Positions 35,240 to 45,262 are shown, counted from the first letter of the stretch. The stretch is 64,000 nucleotides of DNA from Sepiola atlantica (GCA_963556195.1 OY744517.1:146652882-146716881); one strand, 5' to 3'. Made by a program: numbers and translations. The notes: generated from the sequence alone by a model not told the origin.

Positions 35240-35734
35240 TTGTCCACCATCCGTTTTTCCCAACCAATTTTTTTTTCTCTTTTCGGTGTACAATTACCAA
35301 TCATGTCGCTAGAGAATTCCGTATTTTTTAGACTTTTTTTCAAATATTTTAGATTTTAGAAGGGGGGGGGGGATCATTTTCCTATATAAATTTAATGTAA
35401 ACTGATACCCCAATTTTTGATCATCACAAATTTTTCCCAAAATTCCCAAACAACCCGGAATTCTCTAGCAGCATGATAGATAATTGTCACAGAAAAAAGG
35501 AAAAAATTTAGTCCATAAAAAGGTGAAAAAAATGGCTCAATAAACAACATGCAACATGGTCAAAAAGTGGGTGATCAGTTTACGTTAAATTTATATACAA
35601 AACTGAACCCCCTTCTAAAATATTTGAAATTTTTTCCCAAAAAACACGGAATTCTCTGGCGACATGATAGGTAATTGTAAAAAAGAAAAATAATTGGTCA
35701 ATAAAAATGTTGGGAAAAACGGGTTGTGGGCAAT
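35240..35734. mobile_element. Foldback element family A, fullest copy
   Basis: About 495 bp with long inverted arms. The left starts TGTCCACCATCCGTTTTTCC and the right is its near complement, ending GGGAAAAACGGGTTGTGGGC. Inner arms share AGAGAATTCCG and a TGTACAATTACCAATCATG word. No protein. The poly-G at about 35360 and the AATTCTCTAG words allow recognition of fragments elsewhere. Confidence 0.7.
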
Positions 35735-36231
35735 AAACTTTTTTGATATGTAGCAAAGAGTTAAGAACAAAATTTGAAATAATTTTTAACAGACGGACTA
35801 AAATAGCTCCAACCCCTCAGAGTTGTTGCACTTATCGACCTATACAACATACTAAAATAAACTAATCGAGAAGGAAATGTTTTTATTAACTCAATCGGCC
35901 TATAATATAAAATGACATTATTTTTCTAGAGTACAAAATAAAAGTAATTATGAAAAAAAAATTACAAATTTTCCCATCAAGCTTGGTTTTTGAAAAAAAA
36001 ATGAAATAGAAACCATTTTTTTCACAATGAATGAAGCCTGATGGGAAATATTTCAATTTTTATTTTCATGATTTTTTAAAATTTTGTTTTCTACATAAAT
36101 CTTTTAATTTCATGTTATAGGTCTATTGAATTAATAAAAAATTTTTTCTCTTGGTTATTTAAAAAAAAAAAAATTCTATGTTGATTGCTTTTCGTGTGAA
36201 GAAATGTCCCATGTTATTCTCTTCTGCTAAT
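35735..36231. other. AT-rich stretch upstream of the Speedy gene
   Basis: No gene. A loose inverted repeat (TTTTCCCATCAAGC / GCCTGATGGGAAA) lies at about 35970-36050. A promoter for the gene downstream must lie here or beyond but I see no clear core element. Confidence 0.4.
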
Positions 36232-36232
36232 A

Positions 36233-36299
<67 letters not shown>

Positions 36300-36300
36300 A
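36232..36300. repeat. (TCTA)n microsatellite
   Basis: About 16 perfect units ending some 60 bp before the Speedy gene ATG. Confidence 0.95.
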
Positions 36301-36361
36301 TTTATATGTGTATATATATATTTTATTTTTAAAATTTTTATTTAAAAACAAAGCTGTTGTA

Positions 36362-38083
36362 ATGTTTTCAAGCAATGAAACTGAAAGATTTCATTCGAAT
36401 ATCCATCCACCTACAGTTCTTTGGAAATCGTCAATGAAAAACTATGGAAAAAAAGATAAATCTATCAATCTTAACAATAATCAACGTTTGTTTTTACCGA
36501 ACATGGACGAAGATAAAAAGTCTGTTTTTCCTTTCAAACAAGAATCATATGAAGAAGTTGTAAAGAAAAATGGCAGATTTAATCGTATTGCGGTTTTGGC
36601 GAATAAAGAAAATGTCGATCCATCTGAGAGGACGTTAGGATTTGGAAAAAAACGACAGCATTTAGAAGATGGTCGCCAGTTTTTCCAACAAGATGAGGAT
36701 GGAGAAGGAGAAGAAATGGCTACAAAAAAGGTTATTTTTCGTCGGAGAGTAACCTCGCCTCATGAACGGATACAAAATGGACAAAAAATTCACCCAACAG
36801 AAGAGAAGCAGACGACAATTGATAATGGCTTGTCTTATCTTCACCAACAACGTGAAACCAATGGCCGCCATCTTAATAAAGATCACAAAAGATTTTATGT
36901 TACCAAAAGGTTTCTTGGACAACTGCAACAAGAATTTCAAAAGGGAGTCCAAAGACAACAGGTCGCTTTGTCCCTCTATCGCCAATGGCAGCTCCACATT
37001 CGTCAAGAATTTGAAGAATTACAAAGAATCCATCGGAATATAACTCCGTCGGATTCGAAGTCGACGATGATAAAGAATATCAAAACCAACACGACGGCCC
37101 GTCCGATTCGGGTCGGTTTTCGAAAGTGTAGCCGTCGTTTATCGATTCTACAAAAACACAAAAAAGGAGAAGTGAAGATGAGTGAACTAAGGCGATACCT
37201 AGACCTCCTGGAGAAGTCGGACACGGTTTCTCGATTCCTGGAGCGCGACTCGTGTTTCCGCGTGTCGGACAAGTATCTCGTGGCGGCGGCATTCGTCTAC
37301 TTCAAGAGGGCCGGCTACACGGCGGAGATGTACACGCCGAGGCGATTCTTCGTCTCCCTCTATCTCGCCAACGACATGGAGGAAGACGAGGAGGACCTGA
37401 AATACGAGATCTTCCGCTGGGCCATCGGAGACGACGAACCGTGGCTGGAGCGGATACAGGAGTTCCTCAACGAACGGGACCGTCTTTTCCGGGAGATCGG
37501 ACAACGTGGCGTCGTCAGTAGGATCTGCTGCGAGGAAATCATGGCGATTCTACCGAACAGTAAAGTCTGGTTAAGGAATCGTCTCCTCCACCATGCGGGA
37601 GGGGCGAGGAATTCCATCATCCTCATCAAACCTAACCCAACAGAAGAGTACTCATCTCCGGACGATACTCGGAATAACAATTCTCATAATAATGAAACTA
37701 ATGGCGATAGTTCCAACTATTATGGCATCGTGGAACCAGTGCAGCCTCTCATCCTGTCCCCAAAGGATGTGCCCCCGATCCCCTGTCTTTTGTGCAACCC
37801 AGAGTTGTCCTCAACCCCACCCAAAAACTGCCTCCCCCTCTCCTTGTTCTTGCGACAGAACCCCACCATCGAGTGTCCCGGTGAACGGAGGGACCTGGAA
37901 AACTCCAAAGTGATCAGGTGTTGTTTCAATTCCTCCCTCAGTTCCGATTATTCGGAACTTTCTTTCAGTCCTTATTCCTCTTTTTGCGACAACGGAAATG
38001 AAGAAGATGAAGAAGATGAAGAAGATGAAAACACTGACGATGAGTTGTTGTTTTGGTCCGAAACGTCTTCGCCGCTGTTTTAA
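36362..38083 (+). CDS. Speedy/RINGO-family CDK activator
   Basis: Speedy/RINGO proteins bind and activate CDK1/CDK2 without being cyclins in sequence and without needing T-loop phosphorylation. The 573-residue frame begins at the ATG at 36362; codons before it are AT-rich filler starting with GTG. Residues ~276-416 form the Speedy domain: SDKYLVAAAFVYFKRAG, SLYLANDMEEDEEDLKYEIF with RWAIGD, SRICCEEIMAILP and HHAGGAR. The acidic EEDEED patch and KYEIF are the family's hallmark; the usual IFPWALG reads IFRWAIG. The first ~180 residues are polar. Residues ~182-225 look like a Gln-rich helix or coiled coil, and ~244-270 are basic. The tail is Ser-rich with a Glu/Asp run at ~543-562. The domain is far GC-richer than the N-terminal part. 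No intron interrupts the frame; an upstream exon cannot be excluded. Confidence 0.85.
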   Translation: MFSSNETERFHSNIHPPTVLWKSSMKNYGKKDKSINLNNNQRLFLPNMDEDKKSVFPFKQESYEEVVKKNGRFNRIAVLANKENVDPSERTLGFGKKRQHLEDGRQFFQQDEDGEGEEMATKKVIFRRRVTSPHERIQNGQKIHPTEEKQTTIDNGLSYLHQQRETNGRHLNKDHKRFYVTKRFLGQLQQEFQKGVQRQQVALSLYRQWQLHIRQEFEELQRIHRNITPSDSKSTMIKNIKTNTTARPIRVGFRKCSRRLSILQKHKKGEVKMSELRRYLDLLEKSDTVSRFLERDSCFRVSDKYLVAAAFVYFKRAGYTAEMYTPRRFFVSLYLANDMEEDEEDLKYEIFRWAIGDDEPWLERIQEFLNERDRLFREIGQRGVVSRICCEEIMAILPNSKVWLRNRLLHHAGGARNSIILIKPNPTEEYSSPDDTRNNNSHNNETNGDSSNYYGIVEPVQPLILSPKDVPPIPCLLCNPELSSTPPKNCLPLSLFLRQNPTIECPGERRDLENSKVIRCCFNSSLSSDYSELSFSPYSSFCDNGNEEDEEDEEDENTDDELLFWSETSSPLF

Positions 38084-38099
38084 GAAGAAAAAATTGGTA

Positions 38100-38445
38100 A
38101 ATTTATAGCTAAATCCCCACCCTAGAAAAATGAGATTCTACTTTTTTAGGCGATTACGTGTGACTTCTCCTAAAAACTTGGCGGATAGAAGAAAAAAAAC
38201 AATAATTTTAGAATGGAGAATCAGTTTCGTATATAAACTTAACGTAAAATGACCTGCTATTCTAACGTTTTAAGGCAGTTAACTATTTTTTACCACTAAC
38301 CCTAAGTCCGAGTGGCAGAAGTAACCACATGTAATCGCCTAAAAATGTAGACTCCCGCCCCTCAAAACTTACAGAATTTATCTCCCATAGCAAAAAAAAA
38401 AAAAATGGGGTAATGCCCTAAAACGCTAGAATGGCCCGGAAAAGA
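38100..38445. mobile_element. Foldback repeat family B, fullest copy
   Basis: TGAGATTCTACTTTTTTAGG with CGATTACGTGTG at the left is mirrored by CACATGTAATCGCCTAAAAA with TGTAGACTC at the right. Inside lie TTTTAAGGCAGTTAACTATT and GGAGAATCAGTTTC. It begins within 20 bp of the Speedy stop codon, so it may form part of that gene's 3' UTR. Confidence 0.65.
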
Positions 38446-38719
38446 TAATTTTACGTTAATTCACCTTTTTTTTGTTATTTAATTTTTTTTTAATGGAAAT
38501 CGCCCCAGACAAGACATGAAGCCACTTGATGTAAGGAGCTAAGAAGAAAAAATATAGTTATCGCAAAGACAGATGCCTATTGGCCTTAGTCTGGAAAAGA
38601 CCAAGGTTGTAGGTAGGAGGAAAACAGTCAGCAGGAAGAGAGTTCCACAAGCCTGCGGTTCTTGGAAAGAAAATTTAATACATATTTTCTGATTTTTAAA
38701 AAAAATAATGACATCATTA
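38446..38719. other. Unassigned stretch
   Basis: Less than 300 bp, with no recognised feature. Confidence 0.4.
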
Positions 38720-38904
38720 AGCCTTTTGGCTAGGAACAAAGTATAGTATCTACTACACTTCATCTTTTCTGTCCCCGGCCAGTGAAAGAAAAAAATCCTT
38801 CTAGACTGAGGCAATTTAAATTTTTGTCCCAATCAAGAGTGGCCCCTTTTAGGGGAGATGGATTTTCCCTACATTAAAAATTGACCCTGGGGAGGAAAGT
38901 AAAT
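38720..38904 (+). mobile_element. SINE with U2-like head, second body type, copy 2
   Basis: GCCTTTTGGCTAGGAACAAA then GTATAGTATCT is a clear U2-like head. The body has CACTTCATCTTTTCTGTCCC, AATCCTTCTAGACTGAGGCA, TTTTCCCTACATTAAAAATT and GGGGAGGAAAGTAAAT, as at 34781-35003 and unlike the first SINE type. Confidence 0.75.
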
Positions 38905-39640
38905 AGGAACATGATTAGAATTAAATTGACTTTTAACGGTCCCGTTACAACAACTGCGCACTCACCGTTCCCGTTTTTTTGTGTTTTTTTTTCGTGTTGC
39001 CACCTGAACTTAGCCTTAGTATTATGGATTTTTTTTTCATTTAACAATTTATTATCTCTGGCACAAAAGGAGAGTTTATGGGAAGGTTTGCAATGCTATT
39101 ATATAAGCAAGCCATATGTCGCTGGGAATAGTAATGCCAGGGAAAATAAATTGCTTAATGTAAATAAAAAAAAAACACCTACCTTCATTAACCCTAACCC
39201 TAAGTCTAAGTGGCAATACGAAAAATAAATTAGAAAACGGAAACTAGGTGAAATTTTGCTGTTGGTCGGGTGTATTTTTGTTAAGGGGTTACAAATGCAG
39301 TAAGTTCATCGGAGCACGTTCCGTGGAAGTACTTGTAAAACAAGCACAGGGATGCAACACTGCGGCGATGGATCGGGCTAGAGCTTTGGAGACAGTGCGG
39401 GACCTATTAGGTTATAAATTCTTTTTTTCACCCTGTTCAAGAGGGAGAAGCTAGTGGTTGGTTTATGTGTCTCAATTCATTAAAAAAGCATTTTTGTTAT
39501 GTCATCTTCGAAAACAGCAATGTCAGTAAAATAATTCCCAGTTAACAACTTCTATGTAGCAAAAAGAATTTAAAGATTTTTTGTCTAAAGATTTTCGCCA
39601 CAGTTAGAAACAAGTTCATATAACTATTTACTTAGCTTAA
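38905..39640. other. Unassigned stretch
   Basis: No recognised domain in the frames at 38881-39228 or 39248-39454. The latter is GC-richer than its surroundings but matches no family I know. Confidence 0.35.
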
Positions 39641-39830
39641 AATTTATGACACTTCGAGTCACGGGTCGTCTATAATCTCTGTTTTAATGGATGATTTCAT
39701 CCTTTTGTTACTTCATCATTTTAAACATCATAAAGGATCTTCCCAATGTTTTCCACCTGTTTTAGTGGATGACATCATCCCATTGTGACGTCATCCTGCA
39801 GGGCGACTATTTTACTCGTTTTAATAAATG
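39641..39830 (+). repeat. Dispersed repeat D, copy 1
   Basis: Signature words: GAGTCACGGGTCGTCTAT, GGATGATTTCATCC, CATAAAGGATCTTCCCAA, GGATGACATCATCC. Relatives lie at 41390-41600, 41640-41835 and 45005-45200. Repeated TGA(T/C)(G/A)TCATC palindromes are typical. Confidence 0.55.
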
Positions 39831-39848
39831 ACTTCTGCTTCTAGAAGT

Positions 39849-40179
39849 CTTGGCCTTTTGGCCAAGATCAAAGTGTAGTATCTGTTCCGATGGATACTAC
39901 ACCCTATAGACCGGTATCGTCTTGGCCTTCGGGGCTTGATTTCTGCCGGTCTATCCTGTGCAGTTCTAGGAGGTCCATCCTCCCAGGCTTTGCCTTCTCA
40001 CCCTTTGAGAACGGGTTAGTTTATTGCTAATCGCCTGAGGCGCCCCTACCGGGGAATGCCGACGGGGCTGCCCAGGCAATTTTTAAAGATCATAAGTGCT
40101 CTTCCTCTAGGGTGCTGACTTATCTAATCCCACTTTCCGACCTTGTGTCACATTTTACTTTGTGGATGATAGATAAATA
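39849..40179 (+). mobile_element. U2-headed SINE, most complete copy
   Basis: Head CTTGGCCTTTTGGCCAAGAT with a compensated stem (GGCC...GGCC), then CAAAGTGTAGTATCTGTTCC. GTAGTATC pairs perfectly with GATACTAC just downstream, so GTAGTA would be hidden in a hairpin. Then follow the CTATAGACCGG...CCGGTCTAT module, the body and a GATAGATAAATA tail. It interrupts no recognisable gene. Confidence 0.85.
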
Positions 40180-40636
40180 CCTACAGTTGGCTATGACTGA
40201 ATACAAGAGAAGATAGGAAATTTGGACTTTCTTGAAGGATTGTCAAAAGATGGGACGACTTGCAACTGCAGCCAGCTTTAAATAAATTAGATAGTTATGC
40301 GGGACAATGCAGAGAAACAGCAGAGTTACCTGCTTAAAAATATTTGAAAACCGTGATGCCTATTTTAAAAATGCATTTCAACCAATTTTTAAAATCGTCT
40401 TTGAAATCTTGATTTTAATGTCAAGGTAATAGATTACATTCTAAAGTTCCAAAGAGAGGTATGTTGGTGTATTTCAAAATGTAATGAGACATTAGAATTT
40501 TGGTAAAAGTAAGAAACCTCTCAATTACATGATACCAATGGATATTAATTAATACCTGTCAGCACCTAATTAATCTGTCTTTTTTAATCTGGCAAAAATA
40601 AAATACTCCTTCCTGAAATTTTATTCAAGAACTAGT
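40180..40636. other. Unassigned stretch
   Basis: No gene or named repeat. Confidence 0.4.
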
Positions 40637-40865
40637 ATTTACTTCCCTCCCACTGCGGGAAGATGTGACACAAGGTCGGAAAGTGGGTTTGAAGGAAAAG
40701 CTAGTGCTCCAGAAGCGGAGCACTCTAGCTCTCAAAAAATGCATGAACAGCCTCGTCGACATTCCCCGGTAGGGGCACCTCAGGCGATTAGCAATAAACT
40801 AATCCCTTCTCAAGGAGAGAAGGTAAAGCCTGGGAGGGTGGACCTCCTAGAACTGAACAGAACCA
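40637..40865 (-). mobile_element. U2-headed SINE type 1, 5'-truncated body
   Basis: Minus-strand body from the 3' tail (complement of CCCTCCCACTGCGGGAAGAT) to CTAGAACTGAACAGAACC. The module and head are missing. Confidence 0.75.
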
Positions 40866-41389
40866 TACCTCAGTCCAATAAAAAAAGGTTCACCTAGTTC
40901 AAATGGACTAGAATCTGTCGGGCTGATTGTCGAGGATGTATCCTCGATGCGGTATGAATAATAGCACAATCTAAAGATCAAAGATCCCTGGGTTAACTGA
41001 TTAAAAGTTTAGCGTTTGAAATAAATATAGCAATCCATTTTTTAACACAGGGTGGAGATAATTTGAGATGGTAATTAGGGTTTAAAGGTCAAAGTAAAAA
41101 TCCCTTAGCATCAGTCGCGTATTAATTGATTTATCAGCATCCTTATGCTTGGGAAAATAAAAATGTTAATGGATAAAACTGAAAGATAATACTTAAGCGA
41201 ATGCTTCATTTGTGAAAAATATTTAAAATTATATTCTTCTATTTTCATATTTTATTTATAAAATTTTCATATTTTATCCCAGTGTTGAATAGAGAATCTA
41301 ATCGGTATTATTTTATTAGTATTTCATCGGAATATATACTGAATTACCTCCCTTAGTGTTGTGCACATATTTAAAGATATACTCGTAAT
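40866..41389. other. Unassigned stretch
   Basis: No gene recognised. AT-rich. Confidence 0.4.
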
Positions 41390-41600
41390 CGACCCATCAC
41401 CCTTTGTCTAGATAACACGTCATAAAAAATCTTCCTCCTCCCCTCTCTCTCTGATTTGATGGATGACGTCCTCATTTTGTGACATCATCCACTGTGCACT
41501 GTTATCCTCTCTTTGTTTAAATGGATGATATCACAAAAGGACAAACAAACAATCAAAGATTCACTGAGTTTTAATAATATACTAGATTCTCCGGATCTAG
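41390..41600 (+). repeat. Dispersed repeat D, copy 2
   Basis: GGATGACGTCCTCATTTTGT, GACATCATCCACTGTG, GGACAAACAAACAATCAAAG and GAGTTTTAATAATATACTAG follow the order of the other D copies, including a retrotransposon-like A-rich end. Confidence 0.5.
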
Positions 41601-41639
41601 ATGAGTTGTCTTGTATATATATACAGTCACTATCTACTT

Positions 41640-41835
41640 AGAGGACCCGTGACCCAAAGGGTCATGGGTAATTTACTTCAGCATTTATGACATAAAGGAT
41701 CTTTCAACCTGTCAAAGTAGATGACATTATTCCTTTGCATGGAGACATGCAAGATCCACAGGGTTTTATTAGTATACTAGACTCTGGGTTGAGACGGTTG
41801 GTCTAGTACATATATATATACACATATATTATATA
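41640..41835 (+). repeat. Dispersed repeat D, copy 3, with (AT)n
   Basis: GAGGACCCGTGACCCAAAGG, CATAAAGGATCTTTCAACC, and AGGGTTTTATTAGTATACTA, then an AT run at 41809-41847. Confidence 0.5.
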
Positions 41836-42303
41836 TATATATATATTAGGGTAGGTCGATTTTACACTTTTTTTTAAATATTAAAAAAAGGCACGTTCCG
41901 AAAGTTGTATATAGACCTATTAAATACTCATGCAAAAAATTAGATCAAAAACTTCAGCGGTTTTTTGAGCGTTTGGTATCAAAGATCGTAGACAAGAATA
42001 TACTGAAAATTCCTCGTTTTTGCAAGATTTGCTTGAATATTGGTGTGAAAACCAAATAGTTTTAGCATTTAAAAGCAGGGAATGTCCTTTTATTTTATAA
42101 AAATGATATGAATTAAAGAAATCTTCAAATTGAAAATTTGCCCCCCCCCCCCTCATTTTCAGTATCTGCTTTTGTAAACTACCTTTTAACGTTATGAATT
42201 AAACAGTAATATTTGAATACCTAAAAAAATGATTTTTTCTGTTATTAGTGAAAATATAACAAGCAAAGAAATAAGGAAAAACCTAACACTATTTTAATGA
42301 AGC
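41836..42303. other. Unassigned stretch
   Basis: AT-rich with a poly-C run near 42141. It could hold the 3' end of the next feature. No motif recognised. Confidence 0.35.
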
Positions 42304-43790
42304 TTAATATAGAGAGTCAAATTGCTCCATATAAGACCCCTTAGACAAAAATGCTGGTCTCAATTTCTGACTCAAAACTTTGGCTGTAATGTGTTGATGC
42401 CTTGCTTCAAAACCATATACAGTTTGTGAAGCTTCTGTTATTAACTTAACTGCCCGTTCCACACCCTGAGAATGTGAGGGCAAATCTGGCAAGTCAAGCT
42501 TGGTTCCATTCATCAACGATTCTCGAAGTTCAGATTCAGTAAAATCTTCCGTCATTGGTGGTTCAAAAATGCCGCATAATTTTAAATCTATTAATTGTGT
42601 CCAATGTGTGGCATTAAAATTAATAGGTAGTATTCTTTTTAATCTTTTTCTGGTTGACTCCTCACTCCTGAAAGAACAAATTAATTAATTGAATTATTAA
42701 AAAATTCCAATCTGTACTGCTTTAATAATTATGGTGAAATTAGATAAAATCTTTAAAAATCATTCTATAAATTGGAATAAATAATTGAGTCAGAGATATA
42801 TGAATAAATATTACTTACCTAATGGCCAAAATTCTTTTTAAAGCTTCTTCTCTTACTTCAATCTCCTCAGATTTAACCATGGAATATAGAAAGTTTTCAG
42901 GCAGTAAACAAAATGTATTACCTTGTATATTTCTAAATGTGATATCTTGGATTTCCTGAGGCTGCTCCTTAATCCTCTGGGTCATATTAAAAATGTGCAC
43001 TTACTGATTGTGGAATTTACTATTTCTTTTAATTTCAAACCAAAAAGTGGCATACACATTTACAATAAAATTTACTACATAGTGTAGTTTTGTTGTGTGC
43101 CTTTGTGGGTATGCACCACGAGTCCATAAACACATAAGCCTGATGGCCAAAGTTAACCATCTTGCTTGGTTTAAAGGACCAATTTTCCAGGAGGCATATC
43201 TAGAGTCAACCTTACCTCTAGAAATACCTACTGTGTATTCATAAAGGAGTCTTTGGTCAGAACTAAGATCATGTATTTCATCAATTTTGGAAAATGATAT
43301 TTGGGGTAAATCATATCAATCATTTGAGCATAATTTCCCCAGAGGGCTACTGAATGTTGTAGGGCCCTTTGCGCAACCATCTATGTTTTTAAAAAGGGCT
43401 CTGAAAGGTAGTTCATTATGATGCAAAGAGCAACCAATTGTGTGAAGAGTTTTAAAAAGTTTTTTTTCTAAAATTGCAACCATTCCACCATCGCAACTTG
43501 TGTTGGTATTAGTGTTGTCAACAAGTATAGCCTTGATACTGTTCTCACTGTGGAATTCATGCAAAACATCCACCACTTGATCTGCATGAACAGCACCTGT
43601 TGCACCACTATTCGGAAGAACTCTATGTGTCAGATATTTACTTTCACATGGTGTTTCTTTTGTAAAAGTTAAATGGTGTTCTGGTCCCTTAGTTTTTTTC
43701 ATAATTCTCTGTCTATTTTCATCCACAATTTCCTTATACATCAATGTGTCCTTATCCATTCTCCCATCAACTCCAATACATATATTTTAG
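42304..43790 (-). pseudogene. Transposase-like protein of an unnamed family, with one intron
   Basis: Minus strand. Part 1 (43316-43790) has GVDGRMDKDTLMYKEIV, then VDNTNTNTSCDGGMVAILE and CSLHHNELPFRALFKNIDG. Part 2 (42819-43315) runs from LPQISFSKIDEI to REEALKRILAI. Part 3 (42304-42667) has LDLPDLPSHSQGVERAVKLI. I know similar predicted proteins from cnidarians, aphids and molluscs but no name; the spaced acidic residues suggest an RNase H-like transposase, which is inference. In-frame TGA near 43316 and TAA near 43015 break it. A GT-AG intron joins parts 2 and 3. A truncated or decayed copy is likely; the start is lost next to a SINE. Confidence 0.6.
42668..42818 (-). other. GT-AG intron (151 bp)
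   Basis: Donor AG|GTAAGT at 42818 and acceptor TTCTTTCAG ending at 42668 on the minus strand. Splicing rebuilds an Arg codon across the junction (phase 2) and keeps the frame, linking ...KRILAI to SEESTRKRLKRIL.... Good splice signals argue that the locus was, or is, a spliced gene rather than a processed copy. Confidence 0.7.
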
Positions 43791-44110
43791 GTGGGGTAAA
43801 AACTCCTGGCTGAAATAGTTTTATTTATCTACCTCCAACAAGGTAAGATGTGACACAAGGTCAGGAAAGTGGGATTAGATAACCCTGCGCTATAGAGGTG
43901 AGCACTCTGGCCATTAAAAAATTGACTGGGCAGCCCCGTCGGCATTCCCCTGTAGGGGCGCCTCAGACAGTTAGCAATAAACTTACTCCTCCCCAAAGAG
44001 GAAAGGCAAAGCCTGGGAGGATGCACCTCCTAGAATTGCACAGGACAGACAAGCCCCAATAGACGGGCGTAAATCCAGACCCAAAGGCCCGGACGATACC
44101 GGTTTATTTG
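43791..44110 (-). mobile_element. SINE-body tandem unit 1
   Basis: Minus-strand copy of the type 1 SINE body. The unit starts GTGGGGTAAAAACTCCTGGC on the plus strand and ends inside the module (GGACGATACCGGTTTATTTG). The U2-like head is absent. Confidence 0.8.
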
Positions 44111-44420
44111 GTGGGGTAAAAACCCCTGGCTGAACTAGATTTTATTTATCTACCCCCAACAAGGTAAGATTGACAAAAGGTCAGGAAAGTGGGATGAGAA
44201 AGCCAGTGCTCGAGAGGTGAGCACTCTGGCCATTTAAAAATTGCCTGGGCAGCTTCGTCGGCATTCCCCGGTAGGGCCGCCTCAGACAGTAAGCAATAAA
44301 CTTACTCCTCCCCAAAGAGGGAAGGCAAAACCTGGGAGATGCACCTCCTAGAACTGCACAGGACGGACAAGCCCCAATAGACGGGCGTGAATCCAGACCC
44401 GGACGATACCGGTTTATTTG
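44111..44420 (-). mobile_element. SINE-body tandem unit 2
   Basis: Same limits as unit 1: it starts GTGGGGTAAAAACCCCTGGC and again ends GGACGATACCGGTTTATTTG. Because junctions are identical, this is a tandem duplication rather than independent insertions. Confidence 0.8.
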
Positions 44421-44525
44421 GTGGGGTAAAACCCCCTGGCTGAACTAGTTTTTATTTATCTAACTCCCACAAGGTAAGGTGTGACAAAAGGTCGGGAAAG
44501 TGGGATTAGATAAGCCAGCGCTCGA
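44421..44525 (-). mobile_element. SINE-body tandem unit 3, truncated
   Basis: Starts GTGGGGTAAAACCCCCTGGC and breaks off at AAGCCAGCGCTCGAC, about a third of the way through. Confidence 0.75.
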
Positions 44526-45004
44526 CAATTCAATATATATGTGTGATAATTAAACAGACAATCAACACGGGAAGTCAAATTCGCCCGATGAATTTTCAAC
44601 CGGTGAATACCATAAAAAATATCCAATAAATAAAACGCCTATGTAAACAAATAATTATTTATATATAACATTAAATATTATAGTGTTTTATTCCTTTTTA
44701 ATTTGAATATGTACATTTAATTTCTTAAGAAAAATAATAATAAACTTTAAAATATTTATTATTAAGTAATGTATTACTTTTTTTGTTAAAACCCGGGTTT
44801 AATTTAAGGCGACACATCTGCCGGTGAAATCTCGGCAGTGAGAAAAAATCTCGATTTATTTGATCTTAAAGTTGCAATGCTCAAATAAATACAAAATTTT
44901 GAAGAAAAATATTTCTTGTGGTAACTTTTGACATTATTTGGCAACTTTCTTCGAGTGCGATAATTTACAGTTTCAAAATCGACCTCCCCTAATATATATT
45001 CACT
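44526..45004. other. Unassigned stretch
   Basis: AT-rich. The frame at 44804-45010 has no recognised domain. Confidence 0.4.
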
Positions 45005-45200
45005 GTCCACATGGATGATTCATGACCCAAAGTATCATGTGTCGTCTATGTTGTCTGTTTTATGATGTCATCCATTTCAGAATCTTCCCAATCTCTTCCA
45101 ATACTTTGAATGATGTCATTCATTGTGGGACAAACAAACAAATATACAAGATAACAAACAAGATCAACAGAGCTTTGCTAGTATATAGATAGACTAGACC
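45005..45200 (+). repeat. Dispersed repeat D, copy 4
   Basis: CACATGGATGATTCATGACC, TATGATGTCATCCATTTCAG, GGGACAAACAAACAAATATA and AGCTTTGCTAGTATATAGAT match copies 1-3 in order. Confidence 0.5.
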
Positions 45201-45207
45201 CCCCAGG

Positions 45208-45209
<2 letters not shown>

Positions 45210-45262
<53 letters not shown>
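45210..45262. repeat. (AT)n microsatellite
   Basis: An AT run adjoining the foldback element. Confidence 0.95.

Noticed and set aside
36308..36361. Extended N-terminus of the Speedy gene
   Set aside because: The upstream frame starts with GTG and consists of AT-rich filler after a microsatellite. The ATG at 36362 is the better start.
37180..37620. Ordinary cyclin box in the 36362-38083 protein
   Set aside because: The YLANDMEEDEED, KYEIF and SRICCEEIMAI motifs are those of Speedy/RINGO, not of cyclins.
37003..37680. Antisense frames over the Speedy domain
   Set aside because: Shadows of a GC-rich coding segment with no recognised domain.
42990..43025. A second, 30-nt intron to remove the TAA near 43015
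   Set aside because: Too short for normal splicing. I treat the TAA as an inactivating stop.
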